In this document: positions 6,477 to 15,208 of the stretch, in pieces | Numbering within the stretch: the stretch's first letter is position 1 | How the letters are laid out: every line of letters starts with the position of its first letter | Program-made: the position numbers and the translations under genes | From: a virus | IMG/VR virus record: IMGVR_UViG_3300023202_000158 | Span: 1 to 37,636 of that record | Direction: 5' to 3' (one strand) | Length of the DNA stretch: 37,636 nucleotides | Notes under the pieces: model-generated | Database searches by the model: none | What the model saw: only the letters and a program-made list of their open reading frames with translations | What the model was told of the DNA's origin: nothing

Positions 6477-7627
6477 CACTCGTCCACGCTGACGGCGTAG
6501 AAGGTCGCGCTCGCGTGGCCGCCGCCGAACCCGGCACCGGCAACCGCGCTGTCCGCTTCCACCTTGTCGATCACGATCTGGCCGGACCCGTTGTAGTCGA
6601 CATGGCCGAGGTAGAGCAGCATGCGCACCCCGAGCGACGACGGGAGATCCTTCACCGCGTTGTAGACGAGCGGGGCGTGCTCGAGCTGCTGGCCGCTCGT
6701 CCCGCGCCACGCGGGCGAGCCGCCGACGGGACCCTGCTTCGGGAACGAACCCCGTGCCTCCAGCAGGATCGCCCAGAAGCTCTGATAGAAGGTGCGCTCG
6801 TAGACGACCCAGCCGCCCTGCCCGTCCGGCACCTGCACCTCTTGGACGATCTCGCAGTTGAAGTCCGCGTCGGCCGACCACTGCACCTCGGCCATCTCGA
6901 TCTCGATGCGCTTGCCGGCCTTGGGTGCGAGGACGAGCGCGCTGCCCTCCGCGTAGTGGAAGGTGGCTTGCGGTGTCTGGGCCGGAGCGGACTGGAACGT
7001 CACCACGCCGTTGAGATGGTCGATGACGTAGTCACCGCCCAGCGACCAGTCCGACGCGCGTCGCGGACGAGGTTCCTGCACCACACCACCGACCCGCACC
7101 TGCGGGAGGTAGCCCCACTGGTCGCCGACCGCCGCCTTGCCCTCCTCTACGACGCGCAGGGCGTGGTGGAGCTTCGGGTGCAGAGGGTTGATCCAGTTCT
7201 TCTTCGAGCTCACCCAGGTCACACCGTCGGCCGACGGGTTGGTCAGAACCTCCACGACGCGCACCGACTCCGAATACCACGTGGTCGGGTCCGAGAAGTC
7301 GTGGGTCGCCTGGATGAACTCGCTGCCCTTACGGCCCACGACCTGGACCCGGTTCTCCTGGCCGTCGAGCACGACCTTCGGGATGCCGTTCGAGCTGACC
7401 GGGTTCGGTAGCGCGACGCCCGAGTGGGCGGCGACCACGGCGTCGAGCACCGACTGCTCCGCTCCCGAGAGCGCCGCCTTGAACGCGACGGTGACGTCGT
7501 CGGCGCTGACGGTGATCCCGTCGAGCGCCACCGCGATCGTGGACTGGCGGACCTCCAGTGTCAGGCGGTCGACCGCCACAGCGTTGGCCGGGAAGTCGCC
7601 GGTGACGGAGTAGTTGTAATCGACCAT
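6476..7627 (-). CDS. Tail or appendage structural protein
   Basis: The 383-residue protein opens with YSVTGDFPANAVAVDRL followed by TVAFKAALSGAEQSVLDAVV. This kind of N-terminus is seen on phage appendage proteins that bind the virion. The middle is beta-rich with many aromatic residues (WVSSKKNWINP, GDQWGYLPQV), and the C-terminus reads LLYLGHVDYNGSGQIVIDKVE, suggestive of a carbohydrate-binding or jelly-roll fold. It lies between the H-x-H fibre gene and the phospholipase, directly coupled to both. No specific receptor-binding family is recognised. Confidence 0.55.
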   Translation of the reverse strand: MVDYNYSVTGDFPANAVAVDRLTLEVRQSTIAVALDGITVSADDVTVAFKAALSGAEQSVLDAVVAAHSGVALPNPVSSNGIPKVVLDGQENRVQVVGRKGSEFIQATHDFSDPTTWYSESVRVVEVLTNPSADGVTWVSSKKNWINPLHPKLHHALRVVEEGKAAVGDQWGYLPQVRVGGVVQEPRPRRASDWSLGGDYVIDHLNGVVTFQSAPAQTPQATFHYAEGSALVLAPKAGKRIEIEMAEVQWSADADFNCEIVQEVQVPDGQGGWVVYERTFYQSFWAILLEARGSFPKQGPVGGSPAWRGTSGQQLEHAPLVYNAVKDLPSSLGVRMLLYLGHVDYNGSGQIVIDKVEADSAVAGAGFGGGHASATFYAVSVDE

Positions 7628-8779
7628 CTAGGACACCCTCCAGATCGTGATGCGGGCGTTCTTGATGAAGACGGTCCCGCCGAGGCTTCGGTACCGGATG
7701 ATGAACGTCCGCGCTCCCGAGAACGTGACTTGCTTGAACCCGCTCTCGGTCTGGAACTTGTCGGTCCCTCGGTGCTCGGGTTGCGCCTGGTCCAACGCGG
7801 TGCCGCCGGTGGAGTCCCAAAGCTGGACTTCCATCTCGTTGTAGTTGTTCGCGCACTTGCAGCACCACGAGACGAGGTAGGTCCCCGACGGCAGGCCGCT
7901 TACCGTGAGCGTCGCCTTCGTCTGGAAGCTGCCCGAGCTGGTCGACACCTCCGCATCAGACTCGACGTAGTCGTACTCGGTGCCGAAGACGAGCGCGTCG
8001 AGCTTCGCCTTGTCCGCGGCGCTTAGGAAACCGGCGGCGCTGGGCGTGGCCGCCGAGTGCAGCGTTCCGCCGCCCTGGTTGCCGTGGCTGTGGACGTGGT
8101 CGGAGCGTGCGAGCGACGCCGAGGACCCTTCCTGATTCGAGCTACCAACCGCTGCCGGCGTAGCCGTGTCGATGTCGTGCTTGTGGTCGGAACGGGCTGC
8201 CTGCGAAGAGACCCCAGCGTTCGCCGTGGCCTTCGTGACGTTGGTCGGCGCCGACGCGGTCAGCGGTGTGGCCGTCGCGTTCGGTGCGACCCCGTCGATC
8301 TTCGACTTGTCCGACGACGACATGAACCCGTTATCGGACGGCGTCGCGACCGCGTGGTGAGTCGGCTCGCTCTGCGTACCATGGCTGTGAACGTGATCGG
8401 AGCGCGCAAGCGAGTTTGCCGACCCGGCGGCGTTGGACGTCCCGACAGCAGACGGAGCCGCGACGGGGACCTGATGCTTGTGATCGGCGCGCGCTGCATC
8501 ACCAGACGACCCGACGTTCGGAGCGGTCGGAGTGGCGTCCTCTGGGGCAGACCCGGTCAGGGTGACCGACGCCCCAGCAAACGGCGCCCAGACGACCGAT
8601 GGAGTGATCTGGACGATGTAGAAGAGGAGGTCGGTGTCCTGATCCCGAGCCACCTTCAACAGGTCGTCCGGATCAACGAACCCGGTGGCGGCGAGGCGCG
8701 TCGCAGCATCGGCGTACTCGAACGCGACGGGTGTATGAATCCCATCGACTGGCCTCTGCTTGCTGTGCGCTCCGCCCAT
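7628..8779 (-). CDS. Tail fibre with duplicated H-x-H metal-binding repeats
   Basis: The 383-residue fibre begins with DGIHTPVAFEYADAATRLAATGF, a common virion-attachment start of fibre proteins. Residues 96-162 and 195-262 are two copies of one unit, each containing DHKH, then LARSDHVHSHG, then ATPSxxGFxSxxDKxKxD. H-x-H pairs in trimeric fibres such as T4 gp37 coordinate iron ions along the shaft. Here six H-x-H motifs are visible. The C-terminal 110 residues (from about 275) form a beta-rich domain with a WCCKC cluster and ARTFIIRYRSLGG, probably the receptor-binding tip. It is separated by one base from the gene before and adjacent to the one after. Confidence 0.8.
   Translation of the reverse strand: MGGAHSKQRPVDGIHTPVAFEYADAATRLAATGFVDPDDLLKVARDQDTDLLFYIVQITPSVVWAPFAGASVTLTGSAPEDATPTAPNVGSSGDAARADHKHQVPVAAPSAVGTSNAAGSANSLARSDHVHSHGTQSEPTHHAVATPSDNGFMSSSDKSKIDGVAPNATATPLTASAPTNVTKATANAGVSSQAARSDHKHDIDTATPAAVGSSNQEGSSASLARSDHVHSHGNQGGGTLHSAATPSAAGFLSAADKAKLDALVFGTEYDYVESDAEVSTSSGSFQTKATLTVSGLPSGTYLVSWCCKCANNYNEMEVQLWDSTGGTALDQAQPEHRGTDKFQTESGFKQVTFSGARTFIIRYRSLGGTVFIKNARITIWRVS
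7994..8494 (-). repeat. Two tandem fibre repeat units (297-nt period)
   Basis: Units at 8494-8291 and 8197-7994 encode the duplicated H-x-H shaft segments of the fibre. The offset is 99 codons. Divergence between the copies shows the duplication is not recent. Confidence 0.7.
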
Positions 8780-8780
8780 C

Positions 8781-9050
8781 TCAGCCCCTGTAGATCAGTT
8801 CGCCGTCATCGTTCGTGAGGAAGTCTAGTGGCACCACCTGCTCGAACGACGTGCCGTCTTCGGAGTACAGGATGACGCACGGCTCAGTCGGTGTCGGGAG
8901 CGCACCCGATGTCAGACTCCTCACCTGCCCGCCCAGGAAAACGACGAGGTCGTTCCCGACACGGCGCGCCATCCCCTCTTCGTTGGGACTCCCCGCCGCC
9001 GTCTGGTCCTCGTAGAAGAGGTCTCTGACGCGCTCGTCGCGGGCGGACAC
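8781..9050 (-). CDS. Small acidic protein, probable fibre accessory
   Basis: The 89-residue product starts at a GTG (9050) directly after the stop of the preceding gene. It has an N-terminal helix (DERVRDLFYEDQT) and then a beta-rich part with VGNDLVVFLGGQVRSL and a short EDGTSFEQVVPLDFL stretch. I do not recognise a family. Its tight placement between the lysine-tailed protein and the fibre suggests a fibre attachment or chaperone role, which is inference from order only. Confidence 0.5.
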   Translation of the reverse strand: MSARDERVRDLFYEDQTAAGSPNEEGMARRVGNDLVVFLGGQVRSLTSGALPTPTEPCVILYSEDGTSFEQVVPLDFLTNDDGELIYRG

Positions 9051-9731
9051 CTAACCCTTCCCGGCCGACTTCGCGCGCTTCTTCGTGGTCTTCTTGGCCG
9101 CCTTCTTGGCCGTCTTCTTCTTGCGCGCGGCCTTGCGCCGACCGTCGAGCTTGGAGCTCCCCGGGCGCTCACCAGGGCGCCGCTGTCGCCCGCGGGGACC
9201 GTCGGAGGTGTCTTCGTCCCCCGAGTCATCGGCGGCTTCCTGGGCCGCCTCCAGCTCCGAGAGCTCGAGCTGCTTCGTTCGGACCACCGCGGACGTGTGA
9301 TGGCGCTGCACGAGCTCGAGCGCCGAGCGCGCCGCCGCCACCTTCCCGCTGGCGACCAGCATCGCGCTGTCCGACTTGTTCGCGAGGTTCAGCAGCGCCT
9401 CGATGGCGCGCGTCACGTAGAGCTTGGCGTAGCGCGCCGCGACGAGCTCCGGATCGGTCTCCTTGAGCTCCTCGGCGAGCTTGCCCTGCTCCCGGTCCTT
9501 GTCGATATGCTCGTGCAGCTTCCGCAGGGCCTCGGACGCTCCACGGAGCGCCTGGCGGCCACCCCTGGCCTGCTCGACCTCCGCCTGTGCCTTCTCGAGG
9601 TGCGCGTCGAAGCTCTCGCCGAGCTCCCCCGTGACGCGCGCCTTCACGGAGAAGTCCGACCGCGACGACAGCTTGGTCGCCGCGGCCGCCTTCTTGGTGC
9701 CCGCGGACCCGGGCTCGGTGTGTTCGCTCAT
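9051..9731 (-). CDS. Helical virion protein with histone-like lysine-rich tail
   Basis: The 226-residue protein has a long helical body (residues 30-150; KARVTGELGESFDAHLEKAQAEVEQ region) with coiled-coil character, then an acidic patch (EAADDSGDEDTSD). It ends in about 30 residues of KK-A/T repeats (RKKKTAKKAAKKTTKKRAK) like the tails of histone H1 or bacterial AlgP/Hc1 proteins. Such tails bind DNA or polyanions. In a structural operon it may bind packaged DNA inside the head or tether to surface polysaccharide; neither is shown. ATG 9731 has GAGGGA upstream. Confidence 0.55.
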   Translation of the reverse strand: MSEHTEPGSAGTKKAAAATKLSSRSDFSVKARVTGELGESFDAHLEKAQAEVEQARGGRQALRGASEALRKLHEHIDKDREQGKLAEELKETDPELVAARYAKLYVTRAIEALLNLANKSDSAMLVASGKVAAARSALELVQRHHTSAVVRTKQLELSELEAAQEAADDSGDEDTSDGPRGRQRRPGERPGSSKLDGRRKAARKKKTAKKAAKKTTKKRAKSAGKG

Positions 9732-9759
9732 GCTTCCCTCATGAGCCAGCGCCGAGGGG

Positions 9760-11346
9760 CTACTGGCCGTTGACGATCACCGTGAGCTGGTCGGGCTTGG
9801 AGCCCGTGCCCTTGAGCTGGAACTGGAAGGCCAGATCGCCGTCCGCCGGCGTGCCGCCGGGGTAGACGTCCTCGCCGCCGCCATCGTTCGCCGCGTTCCG
9901 CAGCAGCTCGCCGTTGAGGTAGACCTCGACGTCGTCCACGAAGGTGACCTGGTCGAACGGGGCGAGGTCGACGTCCGTGTTGCTGTGCGGGGTGCCCGGG
10001 CCGTTGACGTCGGTGTCGGCGGAGACGTTCGCCGTGAGCACCGCCTGGACCTTCGTGCGCTGATCGTTCGCGAACGCCTGGTTGATGGCGTTGAGCAGCG
10101 ACACCTCGCCGAAGTTCGTCTCGAAGGTGTCCCACTCGGTCGGCGTGTCCGAGAGCTTGATGCCGTCGGTCTGCGCCCAGGTCGACGTCGCCTGGTTCAC
10201 GTCGTCGAGGAACAGCTCGGCCGCCGCGAGGAGCCGCAGGTCGCCCGCGGTGGACTCGATGACGCCGTCGTTCTCCCCGACATCGATCGGCCGGGTCTTG
10301 CCCGTCGCGACGCTGATGCCGGCGTCGAAGTCGACGTCGGGAGCGTCCACGTCGAAGACGTCGGTCGCTGCCGAGATCTCGACCTCGCTGGTGCCCCCGG
10401 CGCTGCCCTCGACGATGCGGAAGAGGATGGCCTCCAGGTCGTCCCGGATCTGCCACTCGAGCCCCGCTCCCTCGAGGTCGAGAACCGCGTTCGTGGTCTG
10501 GTCGACCGGGGTCGCGCCCTGGTTATCGTAGGCGACCTGACGAGTGACCGTGGCGCTGCTCGGCACGTCGACCTTGGAGTCGTTGAGCAGGTCCGCCTCG
10601 TTGAGGTCCTCGAACGCGATGCGCTCGGTGAACGTCAGGTTGACGGTCTGGTTCTCGATGTCGCTGACCGGCACAGCCTCGAGGTCGTCGCCCGTCGCGT
10701 TGAGACGCACGAACGACACCTGGAGCCGGTTCGGGGTGGTAGCGGTGGCGGTGTGGCCGTCGGCCGCGTTCTCGCTCTGGAGCAGCGCGTAGATCGTCCG
10801 GCTGGAGCTGGCGAGCTCGTCACGGCTGGAGCCGTCGACCACCCGCACGAGGTTGTCGGGACCGATGGCGGTCGGACCACCGACCTCGTCGAGAGCGTGG
10901 TTGCCGAAGGTGCCGCCGTGCGCCGCCGCCACCGTGCCGCGGGTCTGCACGGCACCGACCGCGATGGTCGTGTTCGCCGGGAGCTCGCCGCCGCCGAGGA
11001 TCGCGAAGTTGTCGCCCGCGCCGACCGTGATGTCCACGAGCTGCACGTCGCGACGCAGGAACCGCTTCCGAGCCAGGACGTGCAGGTCCAGGTTCAGATC
11101 GTCGACGCCGCGCTGGGCCTCACCCTCGCCGGTGAACGTGCCGGGCGTTGCGAGATCGTCGTACCAGTTGCCGGCCTGCACATCCTTGAGCAGCGAGAGA
11201 ATGCTGCGGAGGTTGTTGAGGTCATCGGCGATCGTGGACGCCCCGGACTCCATTGTGGCGCCGGGTGTGACCCCGTCGTTGAAGCCGATGATCGAGTCCT
11301 GGGTCGACCCGACCTGAGCGTCCTGTCGGATGAACGTGCGTCCCAT
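9760..11346 (-). CDS. Large beta-rich virion appendage protein
   Basis: The 528-residue acidic protein has an N-terminal helical part (DDLNNLRSILSLLKDV, residues 41-56) typical of appendage proteins that trimerise. Long beta-rich and Ala/Asp-rich repeats follow, and it ends with VEVYLNGELLRNAA and FQFQLKGTGSKPDQLTVIVNG. The C-terminal module resembles the 100-residue protein at 5303-5605. A head fibre, whisker or tail appendage is likely. Start ATG 11346 has an AGAAGG-type site. It is the first gene after the hairpin at 11461-11500, so it may form its own transcript. No enzymatic motif seen. Confidence 0.5.
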   Translation of the reverse strand: MGRTFIRQDAQVGSTQDSIIGFNDGVTPGATMESGASTIADDLNNLRSILSLLKDVQAGNWYDDLATPGTFTGEGEAQRGVDDLNLDLHVLARKRFLRRDVQLVDITVGAGDNFAILGGGELPANTTIAVGAVQTRGTVAAAHGGTFGNHALDEVGGPTAIGPDNLVRVVDGSSRDELASSSRTIYALLQSENAADGHTATATTPNRLQVSFVRLNATGDDLEAVPVSDIENQTVNLTFTERIAFEDLNEADLLNDSKVDVPSSATVTRQVAYDNQGATPVDQTTNAVLDLEGAGLEWQIRDDLEAILFRIVEGSAGGTSEVEISAATDVFDVDAPDVDFDAGISVATGKTRPIDVGENDGVIESTAGDLRLLAAAELFLDDVNQATSTWAQTDGIKLSDTPTEWDTFETNFGEVSLLNAINQAFANDQRTKVQAVLTANVSADTDVNGPGTPHSNTDVDLAPFDQVTFVDDVEVYLNGELLRNAANDGGGEDVYPGGTPADGDLAFQFQLKGTGSKPDQLTVIVNGQ

Positions 11347-11432
11347 CGTGTGCCTTCTCTCTTCCCCTCGGAGTAGCGGTTGCCGCTCTGAATGTACCCG
11401 GTGAGCCGCGCGGCGTCATCCGAGCGCGCATG

Positions 11433-11457
11433 GCGCCAGGTTGCCGCCTGCGCGCCT
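11433..11457 (+). repeat. Copy 1 of a 25-bp repeat (core GCGCCAGGTTGCCGCC)
   Basis: This 25-bp sequence occurs again, inverted and identical, at 29652-29676. Its first 16 bases also occur at 20478-20493. The first ten bases (GCGCCAGGTT) also pair with AACCTGGCGC at 11513-11522, framing the terminator-like hairpin. Confidence 0.6.
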
Positions 11458-11460
11458 ACA

Positions 11461-11500
11461 GGAACGGCCCGAGGGCTAGTGCCTCCCGGGCCGTTCTCGC
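11461..11500 (-). terminator. Strong hairpin after the capsid gene group
   Basis: The arms GAACGGCCCG and CGGGCCGTTC form a 10-bp perfect stem, extended by AGG/CCT past a bulge, within the 204-base gap 11347-11550. The hairpin is nested in a wider inverted repeat (11433-11442 with 11513-11522). There is no U tract on either strand. I see no gene in this gap; it contains only these inverted repeats and the leader of the 9760-11346 gene. Confidence 0.6.
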
Positions 11501-11550
11501 GCGACAGGGGCGAACCTGGCGCGCGCGGGGCGGTGTGAAGGCGTAGCTGC

Positions 11551-12147
11551 CTACTCGTCCCCGTAGATCTCGGCGGTCAGCCGATCCTTCATCTCGCTCA
11601 GCTTGGCGTCGGGGTCGAGTTCGATCCCGTAGTCCTCGCCGAGCGCGACCGCGTCCTTCTTCGTGCGAAGGCCGTCGATGTCGGGTCCGGTGTCCGCGTC
11701 GGGATCGGGACCGTCCGCCACGTCGGCATCGAGGTCCTCGTCCCCGTCGTCGACTCCGACGTCCGAGGTCGCCTTGGAGATGCCCTCGCCCGCGCCGAGC
11801 TCGTCCGCCTCGAGCCCCTCGAAGGAGCTCTTGGTCGGGCCGGTCTTGGGCGACGAGCTCACCTGCGGGCCGCCGACGAGTCCCTGGAGCGCCGCGATGG
11901 CGTCACCCCCGAGCTGACCGGCCATCGCCGCCGCGAGCTCCTTGCGAGTCGTCTCCCGCCACTCCTTCTCCGTGAGGACCTGGAAGTAGGGGATGCCGCG
12001 CGCCTGCATGAGCGGCCGGACCATCTGGAGGCTCCGGTCGTTCATCCGGTACCAGCGCCCGGCCATGAACGTCTGCCCCGAGATCGTGAGACGCTTGCAC
12101 TTGCCCCCCTCGCTCTCCGGCATCAGTCGTGTGTACATCGTCGTCAT
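11551..12147 (-). CDS. Head-associated protein with C-terminal HeH/SAP-like domain
   Basis: The 198-residue protein has an N-terminal beta domain (KCKRLTISGQTFMAGRWYRM), a helical middle, and a very acidic Asp/Gly linker (about 130-155). It ends with LRTKKDAVALGEDYGIELDPDAKLSEMKDRL, the helix-extended-loop-helix pattern of HeH/SAP domains found at the ends of phage neck and head proteins. Those domains bind nucleic acid or pack against the connector. It lies in the row of small genes following the major capsid gene. ATG 12147 follows a GAAGGGA site. Confidence 0.55.
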   Translation of the reverse strand: MTTMYTRLMPESEGGKCKRLTISGQTFMAGRWYRMNDRSLQMVRPLMQARGIPYFQVLTEKEWRETTRKELAAAMAGQLGGDAIAALQGLVGGPQVSSSPKTGPTKSSFEGLEADELGAGEGISKATSDVGVDDGDEDLDADVADGPDPDADTGPDIDGLRTKKDAVALGEDYGIELDPDAKLSEMKDRLTAEIYGDE

Positions 12148-12197
12148 CGTGCGTCCCTTCTACCGCAAGGCGGCTGCTTCCCCCAGGGGTTTCCCGG

Positions 12198-12422
12198 TCA
12201 GCCCTTGATGGTCAGGAGCGCGACCGGGGTGAGGCTCGACTCGTAGTCGGTGTCGGTGACGCCCGCGTCCGCGTCGAGCTTGGCGAGCGTCGCGATGAGC
12301 TGCGTGCGCAGCTCGGTCAGGTCGTCCGCGACGTCGCGGAGCGCGCCCGCGAGGTTCGGCTCGCCGTGGGTCGGTTGGAGCCCGACGCCGCCGGCGAACG
12401 AGGTCTCGGTGATGGTTGCCAT
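12198..12422 (-). CDS. Small head-region protein
   Basis: The 74-residue product has an N-terminal FAGGVGLQPTHGEPNLA turn-rich segment and a helix (ALRDVADDLTELRTQLIATLAKLDAD) of coiled-coil character. Proteins of this pattern are frequent beside phage capsid genes and may be fibre-anchoring or decoration subunits. A GGGAGA site precedes the ATG. Function not known. Confidence 0.5.
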   Translation of the reverse strand: MATITETSFAGGVGLQPTHGEPNLAGALRDVADDLTELRTQLIATLAKLDADAGVTDTDYESSLTPVALLTIKG

Positions 12423-12496
12423 GTCGGTCTCCCGCTTGGGTCAGAGGTTGAGATGGTGCGGGCACCCCAAGGGGGGGGCACCCGGCGCCGCCACGA

Positions 12497-12820
12497 TCAC
12501 TCGTGGACGGCGCTGAGCTCCACCGTCGTGTGGCCGCTGACGTCGGTCGCACCGGCGACCTCCGACCCCGGCGAACCGTTGTTGTCGGCGAAGACCTGGA
12601 CGGTCTTGGTCGCGCTGATCTTGAGCCAGCGCAGCGCCGCGCCGTCGTAGTCGGGCACGAACGGCGAGTGGACGATCGACGCCCCGTCGGGGAGGTCGTC
12701 CGAGATGTCGTAGCCCCCGGCGGGGTACGAGTTGTCGAGGGTGACGTCGACCACGGCGACACGGAGCGGGGCGCTCGGCTGGCCGTTGGAGTTCGACGTG
12801 CTGTTGACGGTGATTGCCAT
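12497..12820 (-). CDS. Probable capsid decoration protein
   Basis: The 107-residue beta-rich protein directly downstream of the major capsid gene contains RVAVVDVTLDNSYPAGGYDI. A V-T-L-D-x-S-Y-P-x-G-G motif is typical of a small phage family encoded next to the capsid gene. It has an excellent AGGAGGAA ribosome binding site, consistent with high expression. Decoration or cement protein is the best guess; it has no cysteine or catalytic motif. Confidence 0.6.
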   Translation of the reverse strand: MAITVNSTSNSNGQPSAPLRVAVVDVTLDNSYPAGGYDISDDLPDGASIVHSPFVPDYDGAALRWLKISATKTVQVFADNNGSPGSEVAGATDVSGHTTVELSAVHE

Positions 12821-12885
12821 GAGATTCCTCCTGGGGTCTGAGCCTCTGGGTTCTGGTCCTGGTTAGGGTCCGGTGCCGAAGCGGC

Positions 12886-13818
12886 TCAGACCGCCCGGAT
12901 GCCCGTGGTCTTCACGACCGCCGGCTCGTGCGCGAACTTGAAGTCCACGCGGGCCGTCGCGACGATGATGAACACGCCCGCGCTGACGTCGCGGTCGGTG
13001 TCGATGCGGATGCTCCGCCAGACCCCGAACAGCATGTTCGTCGGGTCGGTGAACAGCATGTCCGTCTCGTTGCTCCCGCCGCCCAGGTCGGTCGGGAAGA
13101 CCGGAACCTCGAGCACGGGGATGCCGTTGAACGGACGGGTCTCGGGCTGCACGACGTGCTCGTCACCGAGCCCGGTCGCACGGTCACCGATCGACTCGTG
13201 GTAGTCGATCGCCGCCTCGTCCGCCGTCATGAAGCGGAGGCTCCGCTTGTCGCGGCGGAACTCGCTGGGCATCGTCTTGAGCGTGTCCTTGAGCACGGGA
13301 CGCGCCAGGGTCGCCCCGCCCGCGAGGACCGTGTTCGTGACCGCCTGGACCCGGAGGCCGTCGAGGGTCTTGAGCAGGTCGTCGGCGGACGTGACGTCGC
13401 CGTTGAACGCGAGGTCCTCCAGGTCGAGCGAGATCCGCTCCGCCATCGTCTGGCGAACCGTGCTCTCGAAGTTGCCCCGCTCGATGGAGTCCTCGAGCGC
13501 CTCGAAGCTGATGCGCGTCTCGGCCTTCACGAGCTGGGCGTCGAGCTCGACCTTGGAGGTGTCCGGGGTCGTCCGCTGCGCGGTCGGCAGCGCGACGGCC
13601 TCGGTGCCCTTGCGGAGCGCGCGGGACCCGTAACGGATCTTCTCCCGCAGCTCCTTCGGGCTGTTCATGTCGACGCGCGTCATCAGCGGCAAGATGACCG
13701 ACTGGTCGATCGCGAGCTGGATGAAACGATCCGCCTGTGCGGGCTCGAGCAGGCCACCCGGAGCGAGGTTGGCCAGCAGGAAGTCCGCCTTCTGAATCAG
13801 GGTTCGGTTGTCCTTCAT
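12886..13818 (-). CDS. Major capsid protein (HK97 fold)
   Basis: The 310-residue protein matches the HK97-fold capsid family. An N-terminal arm (KADFLLANLAPGGLLEPAQA) leads to the E-loop region with TSKVELDAQLVKAETRISFEALED, then the spine helix (NFESTVRQTMAERISLDLEDLAFNGD, given in parts) and the P-domain/A-domain core with PVLKDTLKTMPSEFR. It ends with SIRIDTDRDVSAGVFIIVATARVDFKF, a common capsid C-terminus. ATG 13818 is chosen because CAGGAGA lies just upstream; an in-frame ATG 22 codons earlier lacks one. It follows the scaffold-like gene and precedes the decoration gene, the usual order. Confidence 0.88.
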   Translation of the reverse strand: MKDNRTLIQKADFLLANLAPGGLLEPAQADRFIQLAIDQSVILPLMTRVDMNSPKELREKIRYGSRALRKGTEAVALPTAQRTTPDTSKVELDAQLVKAETRISFEALEDSIERGNFESTVRQTMAERISLDLEDLAFNGDVTSADDLLKTLDGLRVQAVTNTVLAGGATLARPVLKDTLKTMPSEFRRDKRSLRFMTADEAAIDYHESIGDRATGLGDEHVVQPETRPFNGIPVLEVPVFPTDLGGGSNETDMLFTDPTNMLFGVWRSIRIDTDRDVSAGVFIIVATARVDFKFAHEPAVVKTTGIRAV

Positions 13819-13864
13819 GGCTGTCTCCTGAGAGAGGGTTTTCGGGGTGTTCCTGTGGCCCTCG

Positions 13865-15208
13865 TTACATGATCCAGGGACCACCGCGCCGCTTGCGCGG
13901 CTGGTGATCCCCGTTCCCGTTGGTGCCCTCGGGGGGCTCCGGGCTCGATGCCGGCGGCGCGGGCCGCTCGGCGAGCTTCGCGACCTGCGTCTGGAGCGCG
14001 TCGAGGCGCTTCATCACGTCGCCGATGACCTCGTCGTCCTGCGCGCCGCCGGGCGTGTCGTCGTCGGGGCCGGTGCCGACGTTGCCGAGGTCGCCGCCCT
14101 CACCCTCGTTCGGGTTGCGCGGCTGGCCCGCCACGGCGCGCTTCTTCTGGTTCTTCTTGTCGCTCGGCTCGACCTCGTCGAGGAGCGCCATGATCTGCTG
14201 GAAGCCGCCCTGGAGGGTCTTGAGCGCCTCCTTGAGCTTCTTGCGCCGAGCGGCGCTCATCTTTGCCCCGCGCTTGCCGATCTCGGCGTACGCCTCGGAG
14301 ATCGTCGCGACGTTCTTCATGAGGCCGTCGTCACCCTCGGGCTGACCGTCACCGCCGCCGGAGGTCTTGTCCTCCATGTCGCCACCCTCGGTGGCGTCCG
14401 CGTCGCCGTCGCCGTCACCCGCGTCACCACCGGCGAGCTCCATGAGTCGCTCGGCGAGCTGGACCATCGTGGTCATCATGTCCTCGGGCATGTCGGCGCC
14501 CTCTTCGAGCTGCGCCGCCATCTGCGCCATGACCATCGCGACCTCGGCGACCTCCTGGAGGGCCATCGCGAGGGCCTGGTTCTTCGCGACCGGCTTGACC
14601 AGCGCGAGCGCCGCCTTCGCGATCCCACCGAGCGCACCGGCGTCGACCGTCTCCGACTTGGAGAGCGTGAACGCCACGTCGCTGAGCGCACGGAGCGCCT
14701 TGGCGTGGTCGCTCAGGCCGTCGGGCTGCGGCGTCCGGTACTTGACCAGGGAGCCGCGGAGTGTCTCGCTCGCGGTGAGCATACCGAGCGCGAGCTCGGA
14801 CGGGAGGGCGTAGTCGTCGCCGGGGGCGTCGTCGCTCTCCGTCGCGGCCTTCACCAGCTCGGTGACGGCCACCATCTTCTCGAGGTTCTGGGTCAGGACC
14901 CCGAGCAGCTCGTCCTTCACGCCCTTGGCGAGCACGAGCTCGGGCTCGCTCCCGTCGGCGTTCGGCTGCGGCTGGTCGCCCTGGCCCTGCGGGTTCGTCT
15001 CACCGGGCATGTCGCCTCCTGCGTTCTTCACCATAATGAATCGCCGCGTGTTCGCGGCACGGTCCACCACCGACACCTCTTCGACGAGGATGTCTCGCAG
15101 ACGGAACTTCGCTTCCTCCGGGGAGAGCCCCATCGTTACGAGCGCCCGCTCGAGAGCGTCTGTTTCAGTCGTGGACATGGTTACGGCGAGAAATATAGCG
15201 GATCTCAT
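13865..15208 (-). CDS. Scaffold-like protein downstream of prohead protease
   Basis: The 447-residue, very acidic, Ala/Met/Gln/Gly-rich protein is predicted mostly helical and ends in a basic tail (QPRKRRGGPWIM). Its N-terminus has VEEVSVVDRAANTRRFIMVK, the motif that begins protease or scaffold modules in this phage type. Low-complexity linkers (about 255-295 and 355-390) separate helical blocks, one of which (MSAARRKKLKEALKTLQGGF) is basic. Position between protease and major capsid gene fits a scaffold that is cleaved during maturation. ATG 15208 overlaps the protease stop (ATGA); ATG 15178 is an alternative start. Confidence 0.65.
   Translation of the reverse strand: MRSAIFLAVTMSTTETDALERALVTMGLSPEEAKFRLRDILVEEVSVVDRAANTRRFIMVKNAGGDMPGETNPQGQGDQPQPNADGSEPELVLAKGVKDELLGVLTQNLEKMVAVTELVKAATESDDAPGDDYALPSELALGMLTASETLRGSLVKYRTPQPDGLSDHAKALRALSDVAFTLSKSETVDAGALGGIAKAALALVKPVAKNQALAMALQEVAEVAMVMAQMAAQLEEGADMPEDMMTTMVQLAERLMELAGGDAGDGDGDADATEGGDMEDKTSGGGDGQPEGDDGLMKNVATISEAYAEIGKRGAKMSAARRKKLKEALKTLQGGFQQIMALLDEVEPSDKKNQKKRAVAGQPRNPNEGEGGDLGNVGTGPDDDTPGGAQDDEVIGDVMKRLDALQTQVAKLAERPAPPASSPEPPEGTNGNGDHQPRKRRGGPWIM

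Noticed and set aside
9985-11376. Plus-strand frame of 463 codons opposite the 528-residue virion protein
   Set aside because: The minus strand has the ribosome binding site and recognisable virion-protein composition; the plus frame has no domain.
12466-12480. G-rich run near 12472 as a quadruplex or terminator
   Set aside because: It has a single G7-type run without pairing arms and lies in a short gap; too little to support a feature.
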